From: Martelella sp. NC20
GTDB lineage: Bacteria; Pseudomonadota; Alphaproteobacteria; Rhizobiales; Rhizobiaceae
Direction of reading: 5' to 3'
Assembly (NCBI RefSeq): GCF_013459645.1
Contig: NZ_CP054861.1
Location: 2,344,001-2,408,000 of the forward strand
DNA: 64,000 nt
The notes under the pieces: model-generated
What the model was told of the DNA's origin: nothing
The model's database searches: none
Seen by the model: only the letters and a program-made list of their open reading frames with translations
Part shown: piece after piece, positions 17,768-27,452 of the stretch
Numbering within the stretch: the stretch's first letter is position 1
How the letters are laid out: the number at the start of each line of letters is the position of its first letter
Program-made: the position numbers and the translations under genes

Positions 17768-18961
17768 ATGAAATCCCGCACAATCGCAACCATCGTTTTC
17801 GTCCTCGTCGTTCTCGGCGGCGCAGGCTACTGGCTCTGGAACCGGTATGAGGCGCCGAAGGGGCAACTGCCGGCGACAACGGCCGTCACGCGCGGCGATA
17901 TCGAGGAGACCGTGCTTGCCACGGGCATCGTGAAACCCGTTCGCCTCGTCGCCGTCGGGGCCCAGGCGTCCGGCCGCATCACCCATGTGGCCGTAAAGCT
18001 CGGCGAGACGGTCAGGCAGGGAGACCTGATCGCCGAGATCGATTCCGGCACCCAGGAAAATGCCCTTCGCACCGCCCAGGCGGCACTGGACAACGCCAGG
18101 GCGCAGCTTCAGGAGAAACAGGCGACGCTAAAGCTCAACCAGCAGAAACTCGAGCGTTACACGGAACTGTTCAACAAGAACACGGGAACCCGCGCCGACT
18201 ACGAAAGTGCGCTTGCCGAAGTCGACGTCACCACCGCTCAGATTGCGGCGATCCGGGCAGCCATCGTCGAGGCCGAGGTTGCCGTCGACACGGCGAAGGT
18301 CAATCTCGGCTACACCAGGATCACCGCGCCCAGCGACGGCACGGTGCTCGCCATCGTCAGCCAGGAGGGCCAGACGGTGAACGCGACGCAGTCGGCCCCG
18401 ACCATCGTCGTTCTCGGCCAGCTTGACAGGATGACGGTGCGCACGGAAATTTCCGAGGCGGACATCACCAAGGTTTCACCCGGCATGCCCGTCACCTTTA
18501 CCGTGTTCGGCGATCCCGACACGGTCTACCGTTCGACGCTCGAATCCATCGAGCCGGCGCCTGAATCGGTCAAGACCGACTCGAGTTTCTCGACATCCTC
18601 GTCAACCAGTTCGTCCTCGTCGGAAGCCGTCTACTATAACGGCGTGTTCACCGTTCCAAACGACGATGGAACGCTCAAGACCTACATGACCGCGGAGGTC
18701 GAGATCGTGCTCGGCACGGCCAGCAATGTGCTGACCATCCCCTCGTCGGTTCTCGGAACGCCCGATGGCGACGGACGCTACACGGTTCAAGTGCTGGACG
18801 ACGCCGGCAAGATCACGCCGGCCCGGATCGAGATCGGTCTCGACAACCGCGTCAGGGTTGAAGTGAAATCCGGCCTCAGCGAGGGCGACCGCATCGCCAC
18901 CGGCGGCGGCGATGCGAGCGGTGATCGCGAAGACACGCCCCGTCCGCCGATGGGGTTTTGA
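17768..18961 (+). CDS. macA: periplasmic adaptor of a MacAB-type efflux system
   Basis: Membrane-fusion protein linking an inner-membrane ABC exporter to an outer-membrane channel. 397 residues: one N-terminal membrane anchor (TIATIVFVLVVLGGAGYWLW), a lipoyl half-motif VGAQASGRITHVAVKLGETV, a long coiled-coil hairpin (about 95-165), the second lipoyl half NLGYTRITAPSDGTVL, and a beta-barrel. An unusual Ser-rich stretch lies near residues 275-292. The start ATG 17768 has GAAGG 9 bases upstream. It is followed 3 bases later by macB. No TolC gene is near, so a TolC encoded elsewhere is presumably used. Likely cargo: macrolide-like compounds, peptides or siderophores (family knowledge). Confidence 0.92.
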   Translation: MKSRTIATIVFVLVVLGGAGYWLWNRYEAPKGQLPATTAVTRGDIEETVLATGIVKPVRLVAVGAQASGRITHVAVKLGETVRQGDLIAEIDSGTQENALRTAQAALDNARAQLQEKQATLKLNQQKLERYTELFNKNTGTRADYESALAEVDVTTAQIAAIRAAIVEAEVAVDTAKVNLGYTRITAPSDGTVLAIVSQEGQTVNATQSAPTIVVLGQLDRMTVRTEISEADITKVSPGMPVTFTVFGDPDTVYRSTLESIEPAPESVKTDSSFSTSSSTSSSSSEAVYYNGVFTVPNDDGTLKTYMTAEVEIVLGTASNVLTIPSSVLGTPDGDGRYTVQVLDDAGKITPARIEIGLDNRVRVEVKSGLSEGDRIATGGGDASGDREDTPRPPMGF

Positions 18962-18964
18962 TCC

Positions 18965-20914
18965 ATGAACGCACCCCTTATCAGTCTTTCTGGAGTTTGC
19001 CGCGCCTTCCGGGCCGGCGACGAAGAGATCGAAGCGCTCAAGGGCGTCACCCTCGATATCGAGGAAGGCGAGATGGTGGCCATTATCGGCTCTTCGGGAT
19101 CCGGCAAGTCGACGCTGATGAACATTCTCGGCTGCCTCGACAGGGCGACCGCCGGCGAATACCGGATCGCCGGGCGCGCGGTTTCCAGCCTCGACAGCGA
19201 TGAGCTGGCGGCACAGCGCCGCGAGCATTTCGGCTTCATCTTCCAGCGTTACCATCTGCTGCCCGAATTGAGTGCGGTCGGCAATGTCGAAATTCCCGCG
19301 ATCTATGCCGGAACCTCATCATTGTCGCGGCGCGAGCGCGCGGCGGCGTTGCTGACGCGGCTCGGCATGGCAGACCGCACCGGGCATCGCCCGGGGCAAT
19401 TGTCCGGCGGCCAGCAGCAGCGCGTTTCCATTGCCCGCGCCCTGATGAATGGCGCCAATGTGATCCTTGCCGACGAGCCGACCGGCGCGCTCGATTCGCG
19501 CAGCGGGAATGACGTCCTCGAGATTCTCGAGGAGCTCAATGTCGAAGGTCACACCGTCATCATCGTGACCCACGATCCGGAAGTGGCAAGCCGTGCCGCG
19601 CGGATCATCGAGATCGCCGATGGCCAGATCACGGCCGACACGATCACGCGTCCGGCAAGCCGCCCGGCAGGGAGCGAGACCCGCAAGCCCCGCCAGAGGA
19701 GATCGTCGTTCCGCTTCGGCGCGGCGCTTTCGGAGGCCTTCCAGATGGCGCTTGTCGCCATGTGGGCGCACAAGCTCAGAAGCTTTCTCACCATGCTCGG
19801 CATCATCATCGGCATCGCCTCGGTGGTCAGCGTGGTCGCCATCGGACAGGGGGCGCAGTCAACGGTTCTGGAAAACATATCCAGTCTCGGCACTAATACG
19901 CTGGAGATCTTCGCGGGCAAGACCATCGGTGATGTCCGCGCCGGCAAGATCACCACGCTGGTCGTCAACGACGCCGTCGCGCTCTCCAACCAACCCTATG
20001 CCGCCGCCGTCACGCCGACCGTCTCGCGCGCCGCGACAGTTCGTTACGGATCGACGGAGTCCAATGCGCTCGTCAATGGCGTCGGCGCGCAGTATTTCAA
20101 GGCCAGGGCGCTTGAACTCGAGGAAGGCAGCCTTTTCAACCAGGCAGCCGTCAGGGCCCGCTCGCAGGATGTCGTCATCGACAGCGATACGCGCGACACA
20201 TTGTTTGCGGCGGGCGAGGATCCGATCGGCAAGGTCATTCTGGCCGGCAACGTTCCGGCACGGGTCATCGGCGTGGTGAAAGCCAGTCAGACCGGGTTCG
20301 GTTCGAGCGGCAATCTCTCCCTCTACATGCCCTACACCGCCGTCCAGACACGCTTCCTCGGAGAGACGACGCTGCGCAGCGTCATTCTTCAGGTCGATGA
20401 CAGCTATGACATGCGTGAAGCCGAAAACGCCGTGACGGAACTCTTGACGCAACGGCACGGCACCCAGGATTTCTATATCCTCAACACAGACGATATCCGC
20501 CAGACAATCACCAGCACCGCGTCAACGCTGGCGCTGCTGATCACGGCGATCGCGGTCATCTCGCTCGTGGTTGGCGGCATCGGGGTGATGAACATCATGC
20601 TGGTCTCGGTTTCCGAACGGGTCTCGGAAATCGGCGTGCGTATGGCGGTTGGCGCGCGGCGCAGCGATATCCTGCTTCAGTTCCTGATCGAGGCCATCAT
20701 CGTCTGCCTGATCGGCGGCTGCCTCGGGATCGCGGCAGCGCTCGGCTTCGGCAGCCTGCTGACCGCGCTGAGCTCCGGCTTCTCCGTGCTCTATTCGCCC
20801 GGGTCGATCATCGTGGCGGTGATCTGTTCGACACTGATCGGCGTCACATTCGGCTATCTTCCGGCCCGGAGTGCATCGAAACTGGATCCGGTGGCGGCGC
20901 TCTCGGGTGAATGA
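18965..20914 (+). CDS. macB: MacB-type ABC exporter (ATPase fused to permease)
   Basis: 649-residue tripartite-pump ATPase/permease. The N-terminal ABC domain has Walker A GSSGSGKSTLMNIL, signature LSGGQQQRVSIARAL and Walker B VILADEPTGALD. Then come a linker, the first membrane helix near 255 (MWAHKLRSFLTMLGIIIGIA), a large periplasmic MacB_PCD domain, and three C-terminal helices in the FtsX domain (VVGGIGVMNIMLVSVSERVS, EIGVRMAVGARRSDILLQFL). Length and order match MacB. The pair lies between transposase remnants, so it may have arrived with, or been exposed by, mobile DNA; no regulator is adjacent. Confidence 0.95.
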   Translation: MNAPLISLSGVCRAFRAGDEEIEALKGVTLDIEEGEMVAIIGSSGSGKSTLMNILGCLDRATAGEYRIAGRAVSSLDSDELAAQRREHFGFIFQRYHLLPELSAVGNVEIPAIYAGTSSLSRRERAAALLTRLGMADRTGHRPGQLSGGQQQRVSIARALMNGANVILADEPTGALDSRSGNDVLEILEELNVEGHTVIIVTHDPEVASRAARIIEIADGQITADTITRPASRPAGSETRKPRQRRSSFRFGAALSEAFQMALVAMWAHKLRSFLTMLGIIIGIASVVSVVAIGQGAQSTVLENISSLGTNTLEIFAGKTIGDVRAGKITTLVVNDAVALSNQPYAAAVTPTVSRAATVRYGSTESNALVNGVGAQYFKARALELEEGSLFNQAAVRARSQDVVIDSDTRDTLFAAGEDPIGKVILAGNVPARVIGVVKASQTGFGSSGNLSLYMPYTAVQTRFLGETTLRSVILQVDDSYDMREAENAVTELLTQRHGTQDFYILNTDDIRQTITSTASTLALLITAIAVISLVVGGIGVMNIMLVSVSERVSEIGVRMAVGARRSDILLQFLIEAIIVCLIGGCLGIAAALGFGSLLTALSSGFSVLYSPGSIIVAVICSTLIGVTFGYLPARSASKLDPVAALSGE

Positions 20915-21309
20915 AGCGGCTTGCTCAAAGGTTCAGAACAAGGCGTTCGCCAAAAAGGCATGAAATGCCACCCTTTCCGTGCGGCACGGCACGAAAGTGG
21001 TGACGGATATATTTCGAGGGGTTCGCAAGATCGTGTCGTAGCCGTGGCCCCTACTCCATTTATTCAGTCTTCTTGTCATTATGGCTCCTGTTGACGGCAT
21101 GATGCCGCTCCATATCGACAGATGCCACGCTTTGCGAGATTGGCAAACACGACGTTCCAGGGGATGCATGTGGTGCGAAAAGTCTGGTTGTAACCCAGAA
21201 ATATGGCCGCAACCGAAACCGGCAATAAAACCGGCAAAGCGATTGTTTCGTCTGATAACTATCACTTTGTTTGAAAAGAAGAATTTAACGGCATAGTGAT
21301 CGGCAAAAT
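20915..21309. other. 395-base region without a recognisable gene
   Basis: Between macB and the IS256 remnant. AT-richer than its flanks, with many stops in all frames; no hairpin, repeat or coding remnant is convincing. It is probably degraded mobile-element flank. Confidence 0.4.
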
Positions 21310-21625
21310 ATGACCGCTCTGGCGAGCATGGAGCCCCAGCTTCCCGAAAGCGACTTCCAGGAGGCGCTTGCCGCGTTGCTCGGTAAGGACGCGCCGAACC
21401 TGTCGCCGTTGATCGGACGGCTGAAAGAGGAGTGGCGGGCCGACCATGATCGCTGGCAGTATCGCGATCCCTGCGCGCGCCGCTACGTCTACATCCGGGC
21501 CGATGGTGTCTATCTCCAGGCGCGCATGGAGGACGATGCCGCCTCTCATGCCGGTCGTCATCGGCGCGCTGCCGGAAGGCAGGAAGGAACTGGCCGGCTT
21601 TCAGGTTGGCATGCGCCTCTCATAG
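21310..21625 (+). pseudogene. IS256-family (Mutator-type) transposase fragment
   Basis: Encodes FQEALAALLGKDAPNLSPLI, GRLKEEWRADHDRWQYRD and RRYVYIRADGVYLQARMED, the region around the first catalytic Asp of IS256 transposases. A frameshift near 21540 then switches to MPVVIGALPEGRKELAGFQV in another frame, after which homology ends. Front and back thirds are missing. Confidence 0.85.
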
Positions 21626-21865
21626 CACAATCCATCCGGCCCCATTTCTTCAAACTGCGGCAATCCGTCCACCCTGCCTAGGGTAAAAACAGTGGTTGGA
21701 CCGACCGCGACATCGGCCTCATTCCCTGCACCTCCCAGAGATAAACGGCCACAGCTTCGCGGTTACCTTGCAACCCGACATCTTATATTGTTCTTTCAAC
21801 GCTGACCCTCCTATATGGGCCAAATCTCGGTTTGGTCTTGTTGAACGATCGGATAACCGACCAGA

Positions 21866-22840
21866 ATGATGGATGAAACGAGCGTGGACGATCCGAACGA
21901 AAGCCTTCCGGAACAGCTTGAGCGCGCGCGCGTGGCCTGGTTCTACTTCGTGGGCGGACTGACCCAGCAGGAAATCGCGGCCCGGATGAACATGACCAGG
22001 CTGCGGGTGAACAGGATCATCGGTCAGGTGCGCGAGAATGGCGAGGTCCAGATCGATGTCAAGCTGCCGCTCAGCGGCTGCATTGCGCTGGCCGAGGCCG
22101 TTGCCGAACGTTACGGCCTTGCCGAAGCCACGGTGGTTCCCGACGTGCCGGATTTTCTGGAACAGAAACGGGTGATCGGGGAGGCGGCCGGTTCGATGGC
22201 CGGCAGCCTGATAGAGCGCCGAGATCTGGGGATCGGTATCGCAACAGGCCGTACGCTCAGCTTTGCCGTGCGCCGTCTCAACGCGCGCCCCCATGCTAAC
22301 AGTTGGGTCGTCGGCCTGACCGGCGGCGCCACGCGCTCGTCCGGGACCAACACCTTCGAGGTGGCGACGAGCTTTGCCCGCAAGCTGGGCATCGAATGCC
22401 ACTATCTGACAGCGCCGCTCTATTGTGCTTCGCCCGAAAGCCGCGAGGCGCTGCTCCTGATCGATGAACTGACGGATGTACTGGCCCGAACCGAGATCGC
22501 GGATCTCGGCATCGCCTCTTGCGGCTGGCTTGCCGAGGACACGACGCTGACGCAGATCAGGGTCGTGAAGGATAATCTGGATGAGATCCTGAAACGGGGC
22601 GCCGTCGGCGAATTCCTGGGCTGTTTCCTGGATGCGCAGGGGCAACCGGTCGATCATTTCCTGAATGACTCGATTATGGCGCTCAGCCCCGAGAAGATGA
22701 AGCTCAAGCCGATGTCCATGCTGGTTTCAGGCGGCATCGAGAAGGTGCAGATCATCCGGGCGATCCTGCGTGGCGGCTACGTCAACCGGCTTGCAACGAA
22801 TGAATCCGTGGCCCGAGCGCTGATGGCCGGACCACGCTAG
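21866..22840 (+). CDS. SorC/DeoR-type sugar-responsive transcriptional regulator
   Basis: 324 residues. The N-terminal helix-turn-helix (about 25-60: YFVGGLTQQEIAARMNMTRL, RVNRIIGQV) is followed by a SorC sugar-binding domain with GIATGRTLSFAVRRL, VGLTGGATRSSGT and ASCGWLAEDTTLTQ. Such regulators bind phosphorylated sugars and usually control the adjacent catabolic operon. Here it converges on the DhaK-DhaL kinase/CUT2 importer cluster, which is its likely target; the operator would sit above the binding-protein gene near 28400-28500. The ATG at 21866 is chosen; a Met follows immediately. It ends in a stretch of intergenic mosaic repeats. Confidence 0.88.
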   Translation: MMDETSVDDPNESLPEQLERARVAWFYFVGGLTQQEIAARMNMTRLRVNRIIGQVRENGEVQIDVKLPLSGCIALAEAVAERYGLAEATVVPDVPDFLEQKRVIGEAAGSMAGSLIERRDLGIGIATGRTLSFAVRRLNARPHANSWVVGLTGGATRSSGTNTFEVATSFARKLGIECHYLTAPLYCASPESREALLLIDELTDVLARTEIADLGIASCGWLAEDTTLTQIRVVKDNLDEILKRGAVGEFLGCFLDAQGQPVDHFLNDSIMALSPEKMKLKPMSMLVSGGIEKVQIIRAILRGGYVNRLATNESVARALMAGPR

Positions 22841-22844
22841 AGTT

Positions 22845-23045
22845 TGTCAGGGAAAAGTGGAATCCGGTTTTCCCGAAAAGACAAACGAAAACAAATAAAT
22901 CTAGAGTCTGTCTGGTTCGATTTTAACCTGACAGACTCTAGAGCAATTCCAGGTGAAGTGGATACCGGTTCACCGTCCGGAATTGCGCAAAAACAAAGAG
23001 ATGGATCGTTTTCGCGATTCGAGGAAAAGCGGAAACGATCTAGAT
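22845..23045. repeat. Rhizobiales intergenic mosaic repeats with a long palindrome
   Basis: Three pieces lie between convergent genes: a GTCAGGGAAAAGTGGAATCC-type unit (22848-22897), a palindrome (22900-22942) whose arms TCTAGAGTCTGTC and GACAGACTCTAGA extend with GGTT/AACC, and a GAGCAATTCCAGGTGAAGTG-type unit with its inverted half GTCCGGAATTGC (22941-22990). Such units are scattered in Rhizobiales genomes. The palindrome can act as a bidirectional terminator for both converging genes. Confidence 0.75.
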
Positions 23046-23046
23046 C

Positions 23047-24807
23047 TCATACGGGCGCGCGGGCCTCTGCCAGAGCGGTTGCCATTGCACGCAGCGTGAC
23101 CCATGTCGACGCTGCGCCCGGGTCGATATGACCTTTGGAGCGCGCGCCGAGTTTGGCGGAGCGGCCGCGGCGGGACTCAAAGTTGACCGTTGCATTCATG
23201 CCGTCTTCCGCGCCGTCGCGGGCAGCATTCATGACATCGACTTCCGATCCGGAGGCGGCGGCTTGTTGCGCGCGCTCCACCGCCGGGACCCAGGCGTCGA
23301 CCATTGTCTTGTCGCCCGGGTCGGCGCGGCCTCGGTCGCGCACACCCTGGAGCGCTGCGGCAAGCCATGCAGCCAGCGCCTCGGCATCGAGGTTCAGGCG
23401 GTCACTGACCGCTGCGCCTGCGCGCAGGAAGGCTGTCGCGTAGAGGGGGCCGGACGAGGCGCCGACTGCATCGAGGAAGGCTTTCGCCATGCGCTTGCAG
23501 CTTCCCTCGATGGTCTCGTCTTGCTCGGCATTGGCGAGTGCACCCTGAACGGCCTTCCAGCCGATTTCCATGGTGACGCCGTGGTCGCCGTCGCCGATCA
23601 CGCCGTCCAGTTCGGACAGCCAATCGCGCTCGGCAATGATCTCGTCGCCGGCCCGTTGCATCATAGCGCGGAAGACGGCGGGCGTGATAGCGCCTTCACG
23701 TTTCAGATTCGTTGCGACTTTCGACTGGGCGGGACTGTCGCCTGTCTGCGCCGTCCTTCTCAGCGAACGGGCGCTGCTCGCTGCGGCGCCTTCGATGGCC
23801 CCGACCGTCAGAGCCGGCGTCTGGCACGGATGGTCCAGAAGTCGCGTGAGCTCGTCGTCCAGCCTGATGAGGGTGATGGACGCGCCCGCCATTTCCAGCG
23901 AGGTCGCATATTCCCCGACCCATGAATGATGGATTTCGATGCCTCTTTCGTCCAGGACATGCTTGAGCCGGTCGAAGATGATGTAGAGTTCGATCAATGA
24001 GGTCGATCCGAGCCCGTTGACCAGCACTGCGACGCGGTCACCTTTCACGGGGGCCATTTCGTTCAGGATCGAATCCAGCAGTTCGTCCGTCACCGTGTCG
24101 GCCGGGGCCAGCTTCTCGCGCCGGACACCGGGCTCTCCGTGAAGGCCCATGCCGATTTCCATATCTTCGTCGCCGATTTCGAAATTCGGCTTGCCGGTCT
24201 GGGGCAGGGAGCATGGACCCAGCGCAACGCCCATCGACAGCGTGGCGTCGTTTGCCTTTTGGGCCAGCGCCTCAACCCGCGCGAGCGGTTCGCCGAGATC
24301 GGCTGCGGCGCCTGCGATCTTGAACACGAAGAAATCACCCGCAATGCCGCGCCGCTCTGCGCGTCGGTCCGCCGGTGCGGAGGCGACGTCGTCTGCGACC
24401 CGTACCTGCCGTACCTGCGTTCCCGCTGCTTCAAGCTCTTCCGCGGCCATGGTGAAGTTCATCACGTCGCCAGTGTAGTTACCATAAAGAAAGACGACGC
24501 CCGCTCCGCCGTCCGCCGCACGGGCGGCGTCGAGGATCTGTTCTGGAGAGGGGGACGCGAAGATGTTCCCGACCGCCGCGGCATCGGCAAGGCCGCGTCC
24601 CACATAGCCGGCGAACGCGGGCTCGTGCCCCGAGCCGCCGCCAACGACGATCCCCACCTTTCCGTCTCGCGGACCATCCACGGCGACAATGGCGCGTCCC
24701 GTGCCTCCTTCGCGCATCAGCATGTCAGGATGCGCCGCCACCATGCCCGAGATCAGCTGAGGGATGATGTCTTCGGGCGCGTTGATGAGTTTCTTGGTCT
24801 TGGTCAT
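23047..24807 (-). CDS. DhaK-DhaL fusion kinase (dihydroxyacetone or tetrulose kinase)
   Basis: ATP-dependent ketose kinase, 586 residues. The DhaK half (about 1-330) has VGGGSGHEPAFAGYVG, LYGNYTGDVMNF and the His that binds the ketone covalently in GMGLHGEPGVRREK. The DhaL half (about 380-586) has the Mg-binding Asp cluster ELDGVIGDGDHGVTM, VGASSGPLYATAF and DPGDKTMVDAW. Fusion plus intact ATP site marks the ATP-type enzyme rather than the PTS-type. Homologues phosphorylate dihydroxyacetone, but some act on L- or D-erythrulose in tetritol pathways. The first CUT2 gene ends 21 bases upstream, so it is the last gene of that operon. No dehydrogenase or isomerase is nearby, so the natural substrate is open. 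Confidence 0.9.
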   Translation of the reverse strand: MTKTKKLINAPEDIIPQLISGMVAAHPDMLMREGGTGRAIVAVDGPRDGKVGIVVGGGSGHEPAFAGYVGRGLADAAAVGNIFASPSPEQILDAARAADGGAGVVFLYGNYTGDVMNFTMAAEELEAAGTQVRQVRVADDVASAPADRRAERRGIAGDFFVFKIAGAAADLGEPLARVEALAQKANDATLSMGVALGPCSLPQTGKPNFEIGDEDMEIGMGLHGEPGVRREKLAPADTVTDELLDSILNEMAPVKGDRVAVLVNGLGSTSLIELYIIFDRLKHVLDERGIEIHHSWVGEYATSLEMAGASITLIRLDDELTRLLDHPCQTPALTVGAIEGAAASSARSLRRTAQTGDSPAQSKVATNLKREGAITPAVFRAMMQRAGDEIIAERDWLSELDGVIGDGDHGVTMEIGWKAVQGALANAEQDETIEGSCKRMAKAFLDAVGASSGPLYATAFLRAGAAVSDRLNLDAEALAAWLAAALQGVRDRGRADPGDKTMVDAWVPAVERAQQAAASGSEVDVMNAARDGAEDGMNATVNFESRRGRSAKLGARSKGHIDPGAASTWVTLRAMATALAEARAPV

Positions 24808-24827
24808 TTGAATTCCACTTTGTCAGA

Positions 24828-25820
24828 TCATGCGCCGTCGCGGCGAAGATAGCGGCGGGAGATCGCGTCGAACGAGATTGCGATAACCACGATGGCACCG
24901 GATACGACGCCCTGCCAATAGGGTGAAACACCGAACAGGACGATGATGTTCTCGATGATCGCGATGATGCAGGCGCCAAAGATCGCGCCGAGCGGCGATC
25001 CGACGCCGCCTGTGGTCGCGACCCCGCCGATGACCGCCGCGGCAATTGGCGCCAGCACCCAGGCCTGCCCGATGGAGGGTTGGGCGGTTCCGAGCCGCGC
25101 CACCATCAGCAGACCCGCAAGGGCGGACAGCATGCCGGCGAAGGTAAAGACCAGAATACGGATACGGTCAACGCGAATGCCCAGCATGCGGGCGGCTGCC
25201 GCATTGTTGCCGATGGCGTACATGTAACGGCCCATGGCGGTTTTCATTGTCAGAAAAAGCGCGGCGACCAGAACGACGAGCATGATCAGGAACGGTACCG
25301 GAAGGCCAAACACGTTTCCCCGGCCAAGGAACTGGATACCCTGCGGAATGTTCGTGATGGCAACGCCCTTCGTCAGCACGAGAATAGCACCGCCATAAAT
25401 GCCCGCCGTGCCGATCGTCAGAACCAGCGAATGCAGGCCGAGCGCGGTGACCAGGAAACCGTTCAGGAAGCCAAGAGCCATGCCCAGCGCGAGCGCCAGA
25501 ACCAGGGCCACGCCCCAGGGGAGGCCCGCCTGCACCATCAGCATGCCGGAGACCACCCCACACAGGCCGCCTATGGTTCCAAGCGACAGATCAAGCTCGC
25601 CCAGGATCATCAGGGACGACTGAGCGATCGTCACCAGCCCGACGAAAGCCAGCCCGCGCGCGATCACCGACATGTTGTAGCCCGACAGGAAATAGGGCGA
25701 TATCAACGCTGAAACGGCAAAAATGACGACAAGCGCAACGAAGACGCCGGCAAGCGGATTGCGGACCAGGATTGCAAGCGGGGAGGATGCGCGTTTTTGA
25801 GCGGTCGGATCAATTGACAT
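24828..25820 (-). CDS. CUT2-family sugar ABC transporter permease (RbsC-like)
   Basis: 330-residue inner-membrane subunit with about eight to ten hydrophobic segments. Family marks are GLVTIAQSSLMILGELDLSL near residue 80, GFLNGFLVTALGLHSLVLTI, and the ATPase-contact block GNNAAAARMLGIRVDRIRI. The ATG at 25820 overlaps the ATPase stop by 11 bases (protein start MSIDPTAQKRAS), fixing the start and showing translational coupling. It works with the following ATPase and binding protein. The neighbouring kinase suggests a short ketose or polyol-derived sugar as cargo. Confidence 0.92.
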   Translation of the reverse strand: MSIDPTAQKRASSPLAILVRNPLAGVFVALVVIFAVSALISPYFLSGYNMSVIARGLAFVGLVTIAQSSLMILGELDLSLGTIGGLCGVVSGMLMVQAGLPWGVALVLALALGMALGFLNGFLVTALGLHSLVLTIGTAGIYGGAILVLTKGVAITNIPQGIQFLGRGNVFGLPVPFLIMLVVLVAALFLTMKTAMGRYMYAIGNNAAAARMLGIRVDRIRILVFTFAGMLSALAGLLMVARLGTAQPSIGQAWVLAPIAAAVIGGVATTGGVGSPLGAIFGACIIAIIENIIVLFGVSPYWQGVVSGAIVVIAISFDAISRRYLRRDGA

Positions 25821-27339
25821 GAAAAGCCTCTGCCTCGTTGGTGGTCTGTGCGTCAGACCCGGTTCCGGTCGCAAAGATTGCGCCAACCAATGTTTCGGTA
25901 TCGGTGGTGGCGGCATCAAAGTCGCCCGTGATGCGGCCGCCATGCATGGTGATGATCCGGCTTGCGCAACGACGCAGTTCCGTCATTTCCGAGGAGATCA
26001 GGATGATGCCGACGCCTTCTTCGGCGAGCTGCTTCATGATCCGGTAGATTTCCGCTTTTGTACGGATGTCAATGCCCTTCGTGGGTTCGTCGAAGATCAG
26101 GATGCGCGGCGTGATCGCCATGGCCCGGCCGATGATCGCCTTCTGCTGGTTGCCGCCGGAAAGATTGGAAATCCGCTGGCCGGGACTTGAGGCCATGATG
26201 CCGTAATCGTCGATTACCCGGCGCACAAGCTTGCTTTCCTTGCCGAAATCGATGCCGGCGGCGCCAGACGTGAGCGACAATGCGGAGATCCCGATGTTTT
26301 CCCGAAGCGACAGAAGCGGAAAAATCCCGTGTTGCTTGCGTTCCTCGGACAGATAAAGCATGCCGGCGTTGACCGAGGCTGCCGTATCGTTCAAACGCCA
26401 ATTGCGACCTTCAACCTCGACCTGGCCCGAGGATGCCTTGCGAAAGCCGAAAATGGTCTGCATCAGTTCCGATCGGCCGGCGCCCACCAGTCCGGCAAAG
26501 CCCAGAACCTCGCCCCGGTTCAGGCGAAAGCTGATGTCGCTGAACATGTGACCCGACAGGTGTTCCACGCTCATGATCGTGTCGGTCACGGCACAGTCTG
26601 GGCGGAAATGCTCGTTGATCGCCACCTCGCGGCCCGACATGGCCCGGATCAAAGCGGCTTCATCGATATCGGCCACCTGGCCCGCATCCACCTTCCGGCC
26701 ATTGCGCAGAACAGTGTAATCATCGCCGATCTCGAAGACTTCCTCCATCTTGTGCGAGATGAAGACGATGGCGTGGTCCCTGTCCAGAAATCCGCGGATC
26801 ACCTTGAAGATGCGCGCCACTTCGCGCGCCGTCAGAGCCGAGGTCGGCTCGTCCAGTATCAGGACCTTCATGTCCTTGTTGGTCGAGGCGCGGGCGATCT
26901 GCAGAAGCTGCTGGTCGGGCACCGATATGTGCCGCACAAGATCGGACGGCCTTGCCTCGATGCCGAACCTGTCGAGATAGGTCTGTGCCTCCGCCTCCAT
27001 CCGCCGGCGGTTCACGAACGGACCGTGTCCGGTGCGATCGAACGGCATGAACAGGTTTTCCGCCACGCTGACATCGGCGAAAAGCGACAGTTCCTGAGGA
27101 ACATAGGCAATTTTTCGAAAGAGATCAGGATGATCGGAGGGGTCCTTGCCGTCGATCTCGATCGTGCCGGTTGTCGCACGGTCGGAGCCGGTCAGGATCT
27201 TTACCAGTGTGGATTTTCCGGCGCCGTTTTCGCCAGCCAGAATATGGGTCCGACCCAGTTCCACGTCGAGATCAACATCGTCAAGCGCGGTCACGCCGGG
27301 AAAAACCCTGCTGAGGCCGCGTGCCTTTAGGTAGGTCAT
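25810..27339 (-). CDS. CUT2-family sugar ABC transporter ATP-binding protein (RbsA-like)
   Basis: 509 residues, two ABC domains. Domain 1: Walker [16 protein letters not shown], an atypical signature region HISVPDQQLLQIARA, and Walker B VLILDEPTSALTA. Domain 2: degenerate Walker A GLVGAGRSELMQTI, signature LSGGNQQKAIIGRAM, Walker B ILIFDEPTKGIDI. This is the RbsA/MglA layout. It lies between the binding protein (114 bases upstream, with a hairpin between) and the permease it overlaps. No regulatory domain is seen. Confidence 0.93.
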   Translation of the reverse strand: MTYLKARGLSRVFPGVTALDDVDLDVELGRTHILAGENGAGKSTLVKILTGSDRATTGTIEIDGKDPSDHPDLFRKIAYVPQELSLFADVSVAENLFMPFDRTGHGPFVNRRRMEAEAQTYLDRFGIEARPSDLVRHISVPDQQLLQIARASTNKDMKVLILDEPTSALTAREVARIFKVIRGFLDRDHAIVFISHKMEEVFEIGDDYTVLRNGRKVDAGQVADIDEAALIRAMSGREVAINEHFRPDCAVTDTIMSVEHLSGHMFSDISFRLNRGEVLGFAGLVGAGRSELMQTIFGFRKASSGQVEVEGRNWRLNDTAASVNAGMLYLSEERKQHGIFPLLSLRENIGISALSLTSGAAGIDFGKESKLVRRVIDDYGIMASSPGQRISNLSGGNQQKAIIGRAMAITPRILIFDEPTKGIDIRTKAEIYRIMKQLAEEGVGIILISSEMTELRRCASRIITMHGGRITGDFDAATTDTETLVGAIFATGTGSDAQTTNEAEAFHVN

Positions 27340-27419
27340 GTGTCCTCCTGAGCATCCTTCCGATCAATCCATTGAGAGGCATTGAAAGGAGCCCGGGCCG
27401 CAGATGCGGTCCGGAGAAT

Positions 27420-27442
27420 GCGGCCGGCGGAAGGCCGGCCGC
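27420..27442 (-). terminator. intercistronic GC hairpin behind the CUT2 binding-protein gene
   Basis: Nine-base arms 27420-27428 and 27434-27442 are perfectly complementary, starting 11 bases behind the binding-protein stop. No T-run follows on the minus strand, so it is more likely an mRNA-stabilising or attenuating stem than a full terminator. Confidence 0.6.
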
Positions 27443-27452
27443 GGCAAACGGC

